NCBI GenBank assembly: GCA_013399305.1
Contig: VXAI01000091.1
Span: 3,145,454-3,209,453, forward strand
Length of the DNA: 64,000 nucleotides
Origin: Rostratula benghalensis
Lineage: Eukaryota; Chordata; Aves; Charadriiformes; Rostratulidae
Reading direction: 5' to 3'
In this document: piece by piece, positions 22,401 to 34,207 of the stretch
Position numbering within the stretch: the stretch's first letter is position 1
How the letters are laid out: the number at the start of each line of letters is the position of its first letter
The notes under the pieces: generated by a model
The model's input: only the letters and a program-made list of their open reading frames with translations
What the model was told of the DNA's origin: nothing
Database searches by the model: none
Position numbers and translations under genes: made by a program

Positions 22401-23689
22401 GATCAGCGCTGAGACGGACAGTAGCCAAGAATGATCCAGTCCAGCTCCTTTGATCTCAACAGCAAAATCTTCAGCGCTGTTAGTGAGCCTGCAGCTTACT
22501 TTTGCACCACATTCAGAGGATGAAGTGTTCAGTGGGGTGGCAGAATCTATGTAAGATACAGAACAACTGGGAAAAACTTCAAAAGGCCTTAGTAAAGGTG
22601 GCTCCTTTTAAACCCAGTGCCTATTTTGGCATTTGCATTCAGTGGGAGCAGGAATGAAACGAAAGTTAGGTAAGTGGGAGAAAGTGATGGCAGATGGAGC
22701 TCTCTAAATGCCAGTACAAGTTAAAGGAAGCTGGAAAAAAATGTTTCACTTACCCAATATTTAAATGAAAAATTCTGAGTTAGAGCTCATCTCAGGAAAA
22801 AGCTCTGGCACCTCTGTGGACAGTGCAATGTTGAGAGAGGAACTGCACAGGAAGCTCAGTGCAGAGCAAAGCAAAACCAAAATAGGATGTCATGTATTAC
22901 ATAGGTCAGGAATGTATAAATTACCATAATAGTTCCAAAATAAATCAGCTATGTATCTCCACTTTGGAATTAGTGTTAGGTATGGTCACTTCTGTAACAA
23001 AGGGGCAAAGAGGAAAAGAAAAGGCAGAAAAAACCTGGCACCATAATTGCTGGGACAGTGGAGACTCTGATGGGAGACGGGAATGAGCAAGCAGGACGGT
23101 TTAGCTTTCTGAAGAGTTCAGTTAGGGCAGAGACAAGCCCAATGAAATACTAATTTGACCTTTACTAAAGTCTCTTGTCACCTTCTGAGCACCTTATATG
23201 AGCAGTTTATATGGATTATAATCTAGGAGTTGCACAACATCTGGTGTAATAAAGAAAGGAAGTCTAACTTTATGACACATATCATTTGGAGACAGAAAGA
23301 ATTGCTGAAAAATATAACTTGGACCTGTAGTTGTAGGGATAAAATCAGTATTAATAAAGTTGGTGATGGTGAAAGTTTGTTAGTTCTTGTCCCTCTTGTC
23401 TTAGGATTCCCATTGAGCTTTGTGTAGCTCACTAAAGCTGAGGTTCTTCCTGCTGCTCTTTAAGCACAGCAGCATCCACATGGGGAAATACACTTAAAAT
23501 GCAGAGAGCTAGAGCTAAGTTTGGACAGCCAGAAAAAGCCAATGGAATCCTGGTTTCTATTGCAAAGGCATCACTTGTGAGAGTGTAGATTTATCCTTTC
23601 TGCAGGTCCCATGCAGTTACAAATCTATATTTCAAAGATATTGGAGGGGTTTTTTTAAAGCTGCATCTTCTCTCTGGAGTAACCACCTG
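16471..23689. other. Intergenic sequence without a supported gene
   Basis: About 7.2 kb with no recognised gene. It holds short A-runs (about 17845-17860 and 20522-20536), an AAC/AAT-rich simple stretch near 21447-21465, and an unexplained coding-like stretch at 16984-17322 (see findings). The open frames are short, overlap on opposite strands and lack domain signatures. Confidence 0.5.
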
Positions 23690-24010
23690 GGGGCAATATC
23701 ACATATGCAATGGGACACACAGGGCTCCCGTGCCTGGAATATTGTGCTCACTTCCAGGAACCATGTTGCCAGAAAATTGTGACAAACAAGAAGTAGCTTA
23801 AAGAACACCAACAAAAATTATTAGGAACCTGGAGCTACTATGCAGAAAAACATTACAAATGCAAAATCTAGTTTGCTTAAGGGATGATTAATTAGGAGCA
23901 GGATACCGTCCTCCAAATATTTGAAGAGTGAAGAGAAATTATTCAGCATAATAAAAGAAGATAGACCTATGAGTAATTGGTGGAAATGAGGCAAGGAAAA
24001 TGTGCCTAGT
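23690..24010 (+). mobile_element. Ancient CR1-type LINE 3' fragment
   Basis: The order of landmarks follows the CR1 3' region: CCTGGAATATTGTGCTCACTT (the 'led to a ...TGTGT/CAGTT' segment), then AACAAAAATTATTAGGAACCTGGAG (the AACAAAAATGATTAGG segment), and later text corresponding to TATTTGAAG...GAAGAGAAATTATT. Similarity is low, so this is a very old copy. Confidence 0.55.
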
Positions 24011-27000
24011 CTTCCTCTTGTGTTTTTCCTACCTGTGTGTTACTGGGATGTGAACTGGAAGTATTCATATTCTGATTCTGTGATGAAAGATCAAGGTTCT
24101 GTCAGGGTAAGCATAATATGGGTTAGGAATAGAGAGCCTTGGTCAAGAAGAGCAGCTCATAGTCTACGTGACAGTCAGTAGATGACTCATGGGACAGGAA
24201 GACAGGGATACCACCAAGTAAAAAGTTCTTTGAAAAAGAGAAGTTATTGCTCCAAGAAAAATGTCAGAAGTCCCAGGAAATCCAAGCTGTTCTCCCCCAA
24301 CCAGTAGAGCAATACTGATTTCAGCCATGACTACTTCTGCACCTTCTCATGCTTTTCAAAGAAATCAAGGGTTTTGGCTCTTGCTCAGACATAACAGTGG
24401 TTGGAGACAGCCCATGGGACACATCATCATTTGCTCTGATTCTGGAGAATTATTTTTTTCATGGGGAGGGAAGTGGAGGCATCCTGCTCTGTGCAAACAC
24501 TGAGCTGGTGCCTAGAACAAGGTGTGGAAGGGAGCACTGAATTTATAGTGTTGATGTGAAGTGCCACCTACATGTGCAGACAGGTCTAGAGAGCGGACAC
24601 AGAAGTTCTGCCTGCCTTGCAGTTGAGGTTTGACTTCCTCATTGCATGGATTTGTCTACCATAGCACAACTTTGGCAGAGCCTTATGGCAGTGGACAATG
24701 AGGTCTTTGCCATGCTAATGAACCAGTGACCTGTGGGTTGGGAGGGCTGTGTCAGAGGGACCCAAGGGGACTGAGAACAGGGCACTGTACATTTTGGACA
24801 CAATTCAGTACCTCTAATGGCCCACAGGATGGCCATGATAGAGGCAGTCCAGCCCTCCCCAGATGCTTGACAAGGACTCTTCCAGTAAGGGGCCAAGGAG
24901 GATAGAACAGAGTGAACTGAATGCACTGGGCAAGCTCGCAGAACTGTGGTGCTGCAAGGTGGTGCTGCCTGAACCTCTCTGAAGAGCGGATTTAGTAACC
25001 TGGGAACATACAGAATTGGCAGGATCATGCTGTGCCAGTGATAAATGCAGGGCCAAGCTGCAGAGCTAAAGCTGTAGCACTCAGGGGGAGGTTATTATCC
25101 TTCATCTATCTGCTCTGGAAGGGAAAGGCTTACACAGTGCTCACGGGGGAAGCTCTAAGTACCCCTGTAAACACAAGGAAATGGTGCTAAGACAGAAGCA
25201 TGGCCTGTCATTTGGTAGGAGCTGCCAGCCTGCTCAGGTGAGCAGTGGTCAATTGATTAAACATTACAAACCTGGACAGTACAGGGGTGGCATCTCCTGT
25301 CTGCTCATCTAAGCCAAGTCTGCACTTCTGCCATATCCAGCTCCCTTCTGGCAATAAGTTGGCATTTTGTGCAGGCCTTGGGAGTTACTAGTCCTCAGCA
25401 GCCCAGCTTTCCTGCTGGGAATACCACTGTTGATATCCCTTGCCAGTGAGGTGTGAGGAACACTGATATAGCCAAGAGCCATCTCTTTCCCCACTTTTCT
25501 CCGTGCCAGCTGTCAGTCATCTACCTGGCAACCAAATTCAAACCTCCCCATATCAGGCTCTCCCTTTTTACCCCTTCTCTCCCTGCACCCACTTCCTTTA
25601 GCCACTGAGGGGGCCACACCAGACCTTGGAACAGGCCAGCATGCAAATCAACTCTTTGCACAGAGCTCCTTGCAAATGCAGAAAGCTGTCCAGCATTTAC
25701 ATATATGCCTGGCCCCTAGGCAGAGTTGGAGCAGGCTCAGCTAATCCTGAAGGGAAATGTTTAGCAGCTGTAGACTTGAATCTCAGTGGCTCAGGATTTG
25801 GGATTCATTTTCTTAAAAAGTGTAGAGCCAGAAGGTTCAGGGTGATCGGGGGCCAATAGAGAGCCCTGGAAAAGGAATGATTCTGGACCTGTCCAATGCG
25901 TGGAGTGGCCCACTACACCAGGACTATGCAGAAGGATCCACAAGATGTTCCTTATTTAAAATGCAATTGGAGAAGGGAATGGTGCATGGGAGGACTAATC
26001 TTGCTCCAAGTTGTTGGGATGTCAAAAGCAGTGAAACCACAGCAGTGTGGTCTAACAAGCTTGCTCAAGCCACTGACTAGACTTGATTGGCCTTCCTGGA
26101 AGTCTGTCTTGCTGCTACTTCATCCTTATTAGAATTAATATACAGTTGCTATGCTGCAATTAAACACCGATGTGGTGGTAACCATGCCCTAAGTGTGACG
26201 GCGCCTGAAAATTTGGAAAGCAATCTGAGCTCAAGTAACTGAACTGACTCCAAACAGAAAGCCATAAAAGACAGCAGCCCTGCCTTCCCTTCCTGGATCT
26301 CCTATCCAAGAAAAAAATCCTGATTCTTGTAACAGTTCCATTATAGGACTGAACTGTACCAATGACGACAGTTTTTTTTTAATTTTTTTTTTCTTAAAGG
26401 GCAAATCTGTTGTTTCCCTCAGAGGGGTTATTTGCAAGTATAGCTAACCAGATCCCCTTCTACAGTCTGCAGCAGTATTTTTTTTCCCTGAGATTGAGGA
26501 GTCAACACTCAAATGCATCAGTCTGTCTCAGACCCTGAAAGCAGACTAATGCACCATCTCCACTAGAGAATGATCCCTACAGTCTACTGTTTTCAGGTTC
26601 CTGATAAAGATTAATATTCTGAGAGCAAACAGCTTTTGTTTTGACTCTAATAACTGATCCAAGCCTGAATCTCTGTTCAAGCAAAAGTAAACCAAGCAAG
26701 CGTTCATTTGTTTTCAGAACCACTTCTTCCCATGAAAGAGGATTGATTTCTCTTTCTGTCTTCTGAAGAGTTCATGTGGGCAGATCTGTGCCCAAAAGGC
26801 CTTCATGGCACAGCAGCTGGGGCCTGGAGCACATAAACCCATGAGAGAGGTCCCTTAACCTGCAAACTTAGAAGAAATTGTTAGGGAAGAGAAAGCAACG
26901 GGATTTTCCAATAGAGGGCACCATCCCGTGGCTTTTCAGGCAACCTAAAGCTCTATCTGTTCTTTACCAACATCCTCTGCAGGTTCCCAAACTGGGTCTG

Positions 27001-30000
27001 AGCCAAGGATGAAAAGGGGAGAGAAGGAGACCAGGACTGAAGTGCTCATTGCTCTGTGTTGGTTTCTAATATCTCCTGCCCTATCTCCTACCCTTTGGTT
27101 CCACTGTTGCAAAGCAACATCCATAGGGTATCTGGCAATGCATTCAAGTATGACCTGTGCAGTGATGTGAAGAATGAGATACAAACTGTTCTGTTATGGA
27201 AGACATGGCAGAGGTCCCCCTAGCTGGAGGGGAGGTCACTGCTAGGATACTGTTTTGTTTTTCCTGGCAGTTCCTTCCTGGATTTGTAGGGTCCTTGCCC
27301 ATAGGCTGTTTTCCTGGGAGAAGCAGTCAGAGGTTCATTTGATTTCATCACATCCTGTTTTCACTGGCTTCTGGAAAATAAAGCTGTTGCAAGCATGAAA
27401 GAAAAGAAAAAGGGCTAAGTTTTTGAATAGTGACCCGTAGAACAACAACAGCATCCACAACTATATGGGCTCTCCAGCCATGACTGCCTCTCCCTGCTGC
27501 ACAGACCCCAAGGGAGAAGGTCCAAGAAACTCCAGAACTGTACTCCTCGCACAGAGATGGGGTTAGGAAAAGGTGTCCAAATATCTGCTGGTGTGTCACC
27601 AACAGGTCACAGCCATCTCTGGCTCCTGCTTAGATGTGTGAGAAGAGCAGCAGCTTAGCTTTCCAGGTGTTTTCTTGCTCTTGTACTTTAGCTGCAGGAT
27701 ATTGTTATCCTACCCTTTCCCCTTTTGACTTCAAGAGAAGAACCACCAAAGCAAAGACACACCATCTGGCATGAAATGATGCTGCTCTGGGAAATCTGGA
27801 AGCTAGCAGCCCCCTCTGCCTAGGGTCTCATGCTTGATTCATCCTCCCTTGGTCTGAGTTTTGAGAATATAGATCCAGCCAGCTTTGTATCACAGCTGGA
27901 CATGGAAAAGGGTCATTTCACAATCCTTTGGAGCTGCTCTGGTTTTGCTGGCCTCCAGCATCTGACCCATTGCATGTTGCTGACATCCCTTTTTTTCTGT
28001 CTGACCTGCTCTTTGATGTGCGATACTGCCATCATGACTGCTCCTGACTGCAGCGTGCTGTCATGCAGAAGCTGGTATCTCACTACCTCATCTAAATTCA
28101 GTCCTGTGTATGTTCCTCTTGCTGGTGATTTCCTGGATGATGAACATTTGCATGGATCCTGGCCATCATGTTTCAAAAGGCTTAGAGATAGAAGAAAATT
28201 ATTATTACCTCCTCTGCTTCCTGACCCAGAGGAGTTGCAGGCATGCCATCAAACACCGTGGCAGAAGGAAGTTATCTAGAATTTCATACATTGTTCTGAG
28301 AGAAAAGCACCTCCCCTACTGAAGTCTGTCTAAATCGTTTGTATCACAAGGAGCCTTCACCCTCCAGACTGCTGCCCTGAATCCTGCTTTCAGTTCCTTC
28401 AGCAGGACATTAAATGGAGACATATGCCACAGAGTATCTAGGACCACTTTTCTCAGCAGGAGATTGTCTATGGCTCCCTTCACAGGGCTGCAGAAAACTT
28501 CTGGAGGCAATGGTGGAAGCTGAGAAAGCACAAGGTCTTTGTGGAAGACCATCAGCACCTTATTCCCATCTTTCCATTTCTCCTAACACAACTGAATATG
28601 TTCAATGGCATATGCATGGGGTTAAAAACATCAGTGGCTCCAGGTGAGTTAATCCTGCAGGTGCAGGCAGTAACTGCGTAATGGGGTGTGCATGAAAAGA
28701 AGCCCTGGAGTTTGTCCTGACACGAACCTCTTCTAATGAAACAACTGGAAGCAGTGATGTGAAGGGGAACCAATTTGCATGGTTCAGCCTCTTCCTGATG
28801 GGGTCCGGTGAGCCCTGAGAGTCCTGCCAAGTTCAGTGGGCAGAAGGAGCTAGGCCATCAGAAACACACTTGAATCTGTAGTCTGTACTGTCTCCTGACA
28901 CATCCCAGCCTTGGAGAGCTCTTCAATCCCAGCAGCACTGCCTGCCTGAGGAACTGCCATCCAGGAGAGTGGCTGGGGATGTGCCAGAGCATGCAACTCA
29001 TTATGCACAAAAGTGCTGCATCAATACATAAAGGAACAATAGATTAAAGGGGAACAGATGTTGGCTGATCTTGTCCACCCTCCTCCTGGGAGGCAGCCCA
29101 CTGCAGCTGCTGTCTGCCCCAAGCTATGCTAGTTCAGGGTAGAAGGATTGGGAGCCTTGCAGCCTTGCACTGCTCTTCAGAGGACAGTACTGAGTACGGC
29201 CCTGCTGGCGCCCTTTTCTACTGTGGCAGCTTCTTTCATGGGGTGACCTTTCTGTAACAATTCGTTTAAATAAACCCCAGTGATCATAAAACACGAGCAT
29301 TTAACTGTGGGATGCTGTCCCCACTGAAGCGAACTGTCCAATCTGTAATAGGAAAGGAGATCTGAACCACTAGGTCATTAGTCCCAAGCCACATTAAACC
29401 ATCTGTGATGCAAAGCTTGCCATCAGAAAAAAACAGAATGGGCTACTGACATTGCCTGACTCAGTTCAGCTGCAAAAAGTAATTTTTCTTATTTAGTGCA
29501 TAAGCTACATTATTCCAATTTTTTGTATCATTTTCCTGTCTTCCTTTCATTGTCCATAGCCTTCCTTTCAATACTCTGTCTATCCCTGCCTCCCTTATTC
29601 TGCATTCTGCTGTATCAAGCCACCACTTGTACAACTGAACTCCTCTTCATGTCTTCCTTTCTCACCCTCTCTGTTTTTCCTAAATCCTCAGGGAAATGCT
29701 GCCACCCACATTGACATCTCTGAAGGTGCCTCAGCCAGCTTCTGGAGAACTTATGCTACTATGTCATTTAGACAGTACAGAAAGGCCTAGTCTTCAGTCA
29801 TTTAAATATCTTTCCCTAGAGGGTCCTGATGGAGGGGGATGAAAAGACCTAACCAAGAAGAAATAGACCAAGCTGAACAGCTTATCCGTTTTTGAATATT
29901 CTCCTTCAATATCTCTATGCCCTTTCTGTTTACTGATCCCTCCCTTCTGCCAGTCCCCACCACTGGGAGCTATTGTCCACCTAATGCAGAGCAGAACAGG

Positions 30001-31269
30001 CCAATTAGCTCCAGCCAAATCCAAACCATTAGTTGTAATGTGGCTACCACTACAGTATCCACAAATAGCTGTGAAATCCCAGAGAATTAAGCTTGAAGAC
30101 TTAATGGCAGAAACTGGCCCCTTGATTTTTATTTGCGTACGGTGACTCACTCATGCACAATTGATAACTGAGGCACTGAAGCTGTAACTGTGCAGTGGAG
30201 CTCAATGCCTTCCAGCCCGTGACAGCACTGTCCCCATAAGTGTATCCTGTGTCCTTCCCCATCTCCTTGCTGCACGCTCCAGGCTGTTGCACTCACAGGG
30301 CTCTACTGAAACCCCAGCAAAATGGCTACAGCCATAGCCAGCCCCCAACACCACCAAGCGCACCTTTTCTGTGTCTCTCCTGATACAGCATCATAAGTTA
30401 CCTGATCCTTGCAAAAAAAAGAACATCTTTCTCAGCAGGTGTCCTGAGCCTCCCAGGAAGTGTTTGCTGTTCTCTGTTTGCAGATCTCTTCTCATTTATC
30501 AGGCCAACCTGGTCACTCATCACCTACTGATGTTAATGCTGGAAGATAGGGCCACTGAGTGCAAGAGTGGCAAAGCTGTCAGGCTGCAGCTGGGCAAAAG
30601 CGGAGCCTCACTCAGTAAATATTGACACGTCTGCAAGCAAACAGAAGGCAGCTTTCAGCAAGCAGCTCTCTGGCTCCCTGAGCTGATGCTGGACCAGAGA
30701 CGCTGGGTGCTTTGTGGTTATGAGCTGCTGTTTACAGAGGGCAGGATGCAGGAATGGATCTCCAGCAGCTGTGATGACAGTGGCAAATTAATGTGCTCAC
30801 AGGAGCCACCAGCTGCATGTCCACTGCCCACCTGCAATACAACAAGTGGCTGCAACCACTTCAGCCTCTGTAAAAACAAGCTGTCTTTTCCATCCCTCCA
30901 TTAAAAATAGACAGCAAAACCCACAGTTTTGTTCCAAGTCTTTAGTTCCCCTGATCTGTCAATACATTGCATTTAGTATTTAGGTGGTTATTGCACCTGC
31001 TGTAAATTGTGAGATTTAGGCAAGTCACAGGTGCAAGTGAGAAAATCAGATCGAGTTCTTTTCATGGGTCTGTGAAATTGAGTAGCTGGTCATTAGCAGC
31101 ATAAGTTTTTACAGAAGTTCCATGCCTTGTAAACACTACAACTTAACTTGCATCCTAAAATGGGAGATTTATGCCCTCTTTCAGACTATTGCCTGGTAGC
31201 TAAATGACCACATTCCTAGTCCAGGTGGAGCAGAGTCCTTATGCAAAGAAGAGATGGGATTGCAAGGGC
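24011..31269. other. Intergenic sequence without a supported gene
   Basis: About 7.3 kb. A 149-codon frame at 27830-28279 and a 129-codon frame at 24639-25028 (minus) are the longest, but neither has a recognisable domain, splice pairing or repeat origin. A T-rich run lies near 26370-26390 and a pyrimidine-rich stretch at about 29510-29690. Confidence 0.5.
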
Positions 31270-31500
31270 TCCTCATGGATTTGGTTCACTTCCTGGCCCA
31301 CCCTCTCTATGACTTTGGGCAAGTTATTTGATCTCTTAATGCTCTAGTTCCTATCCATGAAAAGGAGGTGATAATGCTTTCTCTCTACAGCTCTTAAACT
31401 TTTATCTACTTAGACTGAAAGCAACTTTGCTTTTTTATGTGCTTCTGTGTTTTCTGTTTGTTTGTATTCCTAGAACACTTAGATTCTGATCCACAGCAGA
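31270..31500 (+). mobile_element. MIR-like SINE
   Basis: The core TATGACTTTGGGCAAGTTAT at 31308-31327, followed by a C/T-rich CTCTAGTTCC segment, ATGAAAAGGAGGTGATAAT and later TTCCTAGAACACTTAG, follows the MIR order (TGACCTTGGGCAAGTCACTT, then CTCAGTTTCC, then TGTAAAATGGGGATAATAAT). These elements predate birds and are usually eroded, as here. The ends are approximate. Confidence 0.65.
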
Positions 31501-33739
31501 AGTTCCCCGGTACTGCAGTAAATGCAAATAATTATATGTTCTCATTTAGAGCCTTTGGGCACCATCAACAGCCAATAAAACAAGAAGATGACTCAGATCC
31601 TTAACTGACAGTGTATGGATCTTCGGTAGAGAACTATGGAGTGGGACAGTAAGTTCAGAAGTAGATCCCAGGAGTCACTGTGGGATCAGTCCCTTTCACC
31701 TCCTTTTCTGACTGCCCAAGTTCTTTCTTGCCATTTGTTTTTCGCTCTCTGGTTTGTTTCTATCACCTGCCTCTCACTTGCAGGATAAAGACAATAGTTA
31801 ATCCCCAGTTCCTTTCCTCTGCATGAAATAAACGCTCCAAGTAATGTGCATGCTTTGGAAAGAGGGCACATCCCTGACATGGAGCACATCTCTCTTCTTC
31901 CTTGCTGTCTCTTGCTATTTTTCATTTCTAAAGCAGACTGACAGTTTTTTAGAGCAGGGACCTTGTTTGTGTCAGGGAGCAAGCACAGTGTGCCTACAGC
32001 ATTGTAGTACACTTGACAGGCTGCTGGTGTAGACTGTACTAGGAAGTTTCTTATTTAGCAATTTCCTAGAGTAAATCAGTTGCTGAAAGTTTTCTGTCAG
32101 CCAGCTCCTCTGCTGAACTAGGTGTTGGGTGATGACAGGTACCAAAAGAATGGAAGAGGAGGGCGGAAACTGGTGCCTAGGGACAGGGGGAGAGAGCCCA
32201 AGGATTTGGTTGGTGCAAGACCAAATGTCTCACTGCTATAAGAGCTACAGTCCAGGTGTAGAGCAGGGTCGGAAGGCACCTAAGCATTGCTTTGACAGCA
32301 CTTGTCTTCTGATTCTAACCTCAGCTTCTACAAAGCAACAGTTTGATAGTAAATAATTTCAGCTGTTCCTCTCCTTCAGCCATCCCTGCTGTGTGAGGCC
32401 TCTGCAGAGCCCTGTAAGGAAACCCACAGCTCCAGGCTGGGGTCAGTTCTTTTGCCAAGATCACTGGAGATTACGTCAAAAACAGTGCCAAAAGTGCTGT
32501 GTGCCTCCAGCACTGGCAAAGCTACCAGTGAATTGCAGGGAACGAACCTAACAAGGCACGCTGCTGGAGATCCAGGGGAGAAACAGAGTCAGAGAGAGAA
32601 GAGGGAAACACAGCAAAGGACAAAAAGAAAAAGAAGGGGACATAGCAAGAACAAAGTGGACCTAAGGGTAAATTAGAAAGACAAACTGATGATACCTTTT
32701 GTTAAATACTCATTGAATGATGGCTTGCGCAATTACAGCCAGAAGCAACATTAACAGCAGGCACTGAAACTTCATTGTGCTGGCAAGCTGCATTCCTCTT
32801 CCAAAAGCCACCCATCCCAACCACTGCAAGAGTGTCAGTGGAGAGCTGTCCGAACATACGATGATGAAAATTATGCCATGCAAGTTTGTCTTACAAACAG
32901 CTTCCAGTATAAGAACATACAGGTAGAGAAACTATATTGTATGCCACCTACGTGTAGAAGACAAAATGAAGAATCCTGTTATTCTCCCTCCTTGACACTG
33001 GGAAAAGTGAGACTGGAGTGTACCTCTGCCTTCTGTGCCTAGAAAAGGATGAGCAGTAAATAATTTATTTGGAGACTTTTCCTGGCACGGACAGATGTGT
33101 ATAGACACAGAGAGGAAACATTGCTTGTTGAAAGGTCAGCGTATACTGGTTATGAGCAGGGGAATGTTCTCACAGGAAACACTGAATGCTGTGCAGAAGT
33201 AAACATACCTCCAGTGTGAAGTAGCATGGTGATCCAGCTGAATCCCTCTCTGGGGATGAGCTTCCCAGGGATGATGCAGAAGGCCCTTGGGGTATTTACA
33301 CAGCCTGTTCTCTAAAGACCAGCTGCCACTCAGCACAGTTTATCTTCTTTTCCTGATTATTCAGACTGTGTTTTCTTTGCTCCTCCAGGCTGCCTCTTCC
33401 TCCAATTCCTGGAACTGCGAGGAGCTGAGGCCTCTATAGCACCTGTGTGCCTGCGCCAGGCTCAGCAGCTGCTGCAGCCCCCAATGCCGAGCGCAGCGTG
33501 TCCACCACAGGCATTTTCACACCACGGGGCGATAGGCGACTTCCAGATCCTTCCCATGCAGGTTTGTTTCTAAGCCCAGAAACTTTGTGTTTCCCTGAAG
33601 CATCAAAACATCCCTAGTAGTCCCTGGCATCTCTGCATTTTGTGTTTCTTTTGATCAGGAGGACTCCTTGAAAAGGCACACCTCCTTGTTGCTACCAAAA
33701 TTGGGAGACGAGAGGAAGCCTGGCTGAACTCCAGTCGAG
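31501..33739. other. Intergenic sequence, no supported gene
   Basis: No gene recognised. A strongly purine-rich stretch lies at about 32577-32650 (GA/AGAAA-rich on the plus strand). Confidence 0.5.
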
Positions 33740-34207
33740 GCACAGGGAATAGAATGAGTGAGGATCTCACTGGAAGCCTGCATTTGAGGCATATAAGGAG
33801 AGGCTGAGGGAACTGGGCAGGTTACTTTGGAGAAGAAGAGGCTGAGGGGAGATCTCAGTGCCCTCTACAGCTACCTGAAAGGAGGTTGTAGAGAAATCAG
33901 CATTGGCCTCTTCTCCTAAGTGAATAGTGACAGGACCAGAGGAAACGGTCTGAAGTTGCAGCAAGGGAGGTTCAGATTTGACCTTAGGAAGAATTACTTT
34001 ACTGCAAGAGTGGTCAGGCACTGGAACGGCTTGCCCAGGGAGGTGGTTGAGTTACCATCCCTGGAGGTATTTAAGAAATATGTAGATGTGCACTTCAGGG
34101 CATGCTCTAGTGACTGAGATTGTAGGGGGTTTTTTTTGTGTGTATGGTTGGACTCGATGATCTTGGAGGTCTTTTCCAACCATGAAGATTCTGTGATTCT
34201 GTGATTT
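33740..34207 (+). mobile_element. CR1 LINE 3' end (truncated)
   Basis: A 5'-truncated CR1 on the plus strand. It carries GAGAGGCTGAGGGAACTGGG, CTACAGCTACCTGAAAGGAGG, CTGGAACGGCTTGCCCAGGG, GGTTGGACTCGATGATCTTGG and the terminal octamer-type repeat ATTCTGTGATTCTGTGATT at about 34188-34207. Fairly well preserved. The 5' boundary is approximate. Confidence 0.93.

Noticed and set aside
27830..28279. A 149-codon plus-strand frame as a possible gene
   Set aside because: No domain, no splice-site logic, overlapped by an antisense frame, and Cys/Leu/Ser-rich like chance frames.
31880..32010. Weak similarity to a MIR-type 3' tail (AGAGCAGGGACCTTG)
   Set aside because: Only a short word matches and no SINE core is present nearby.
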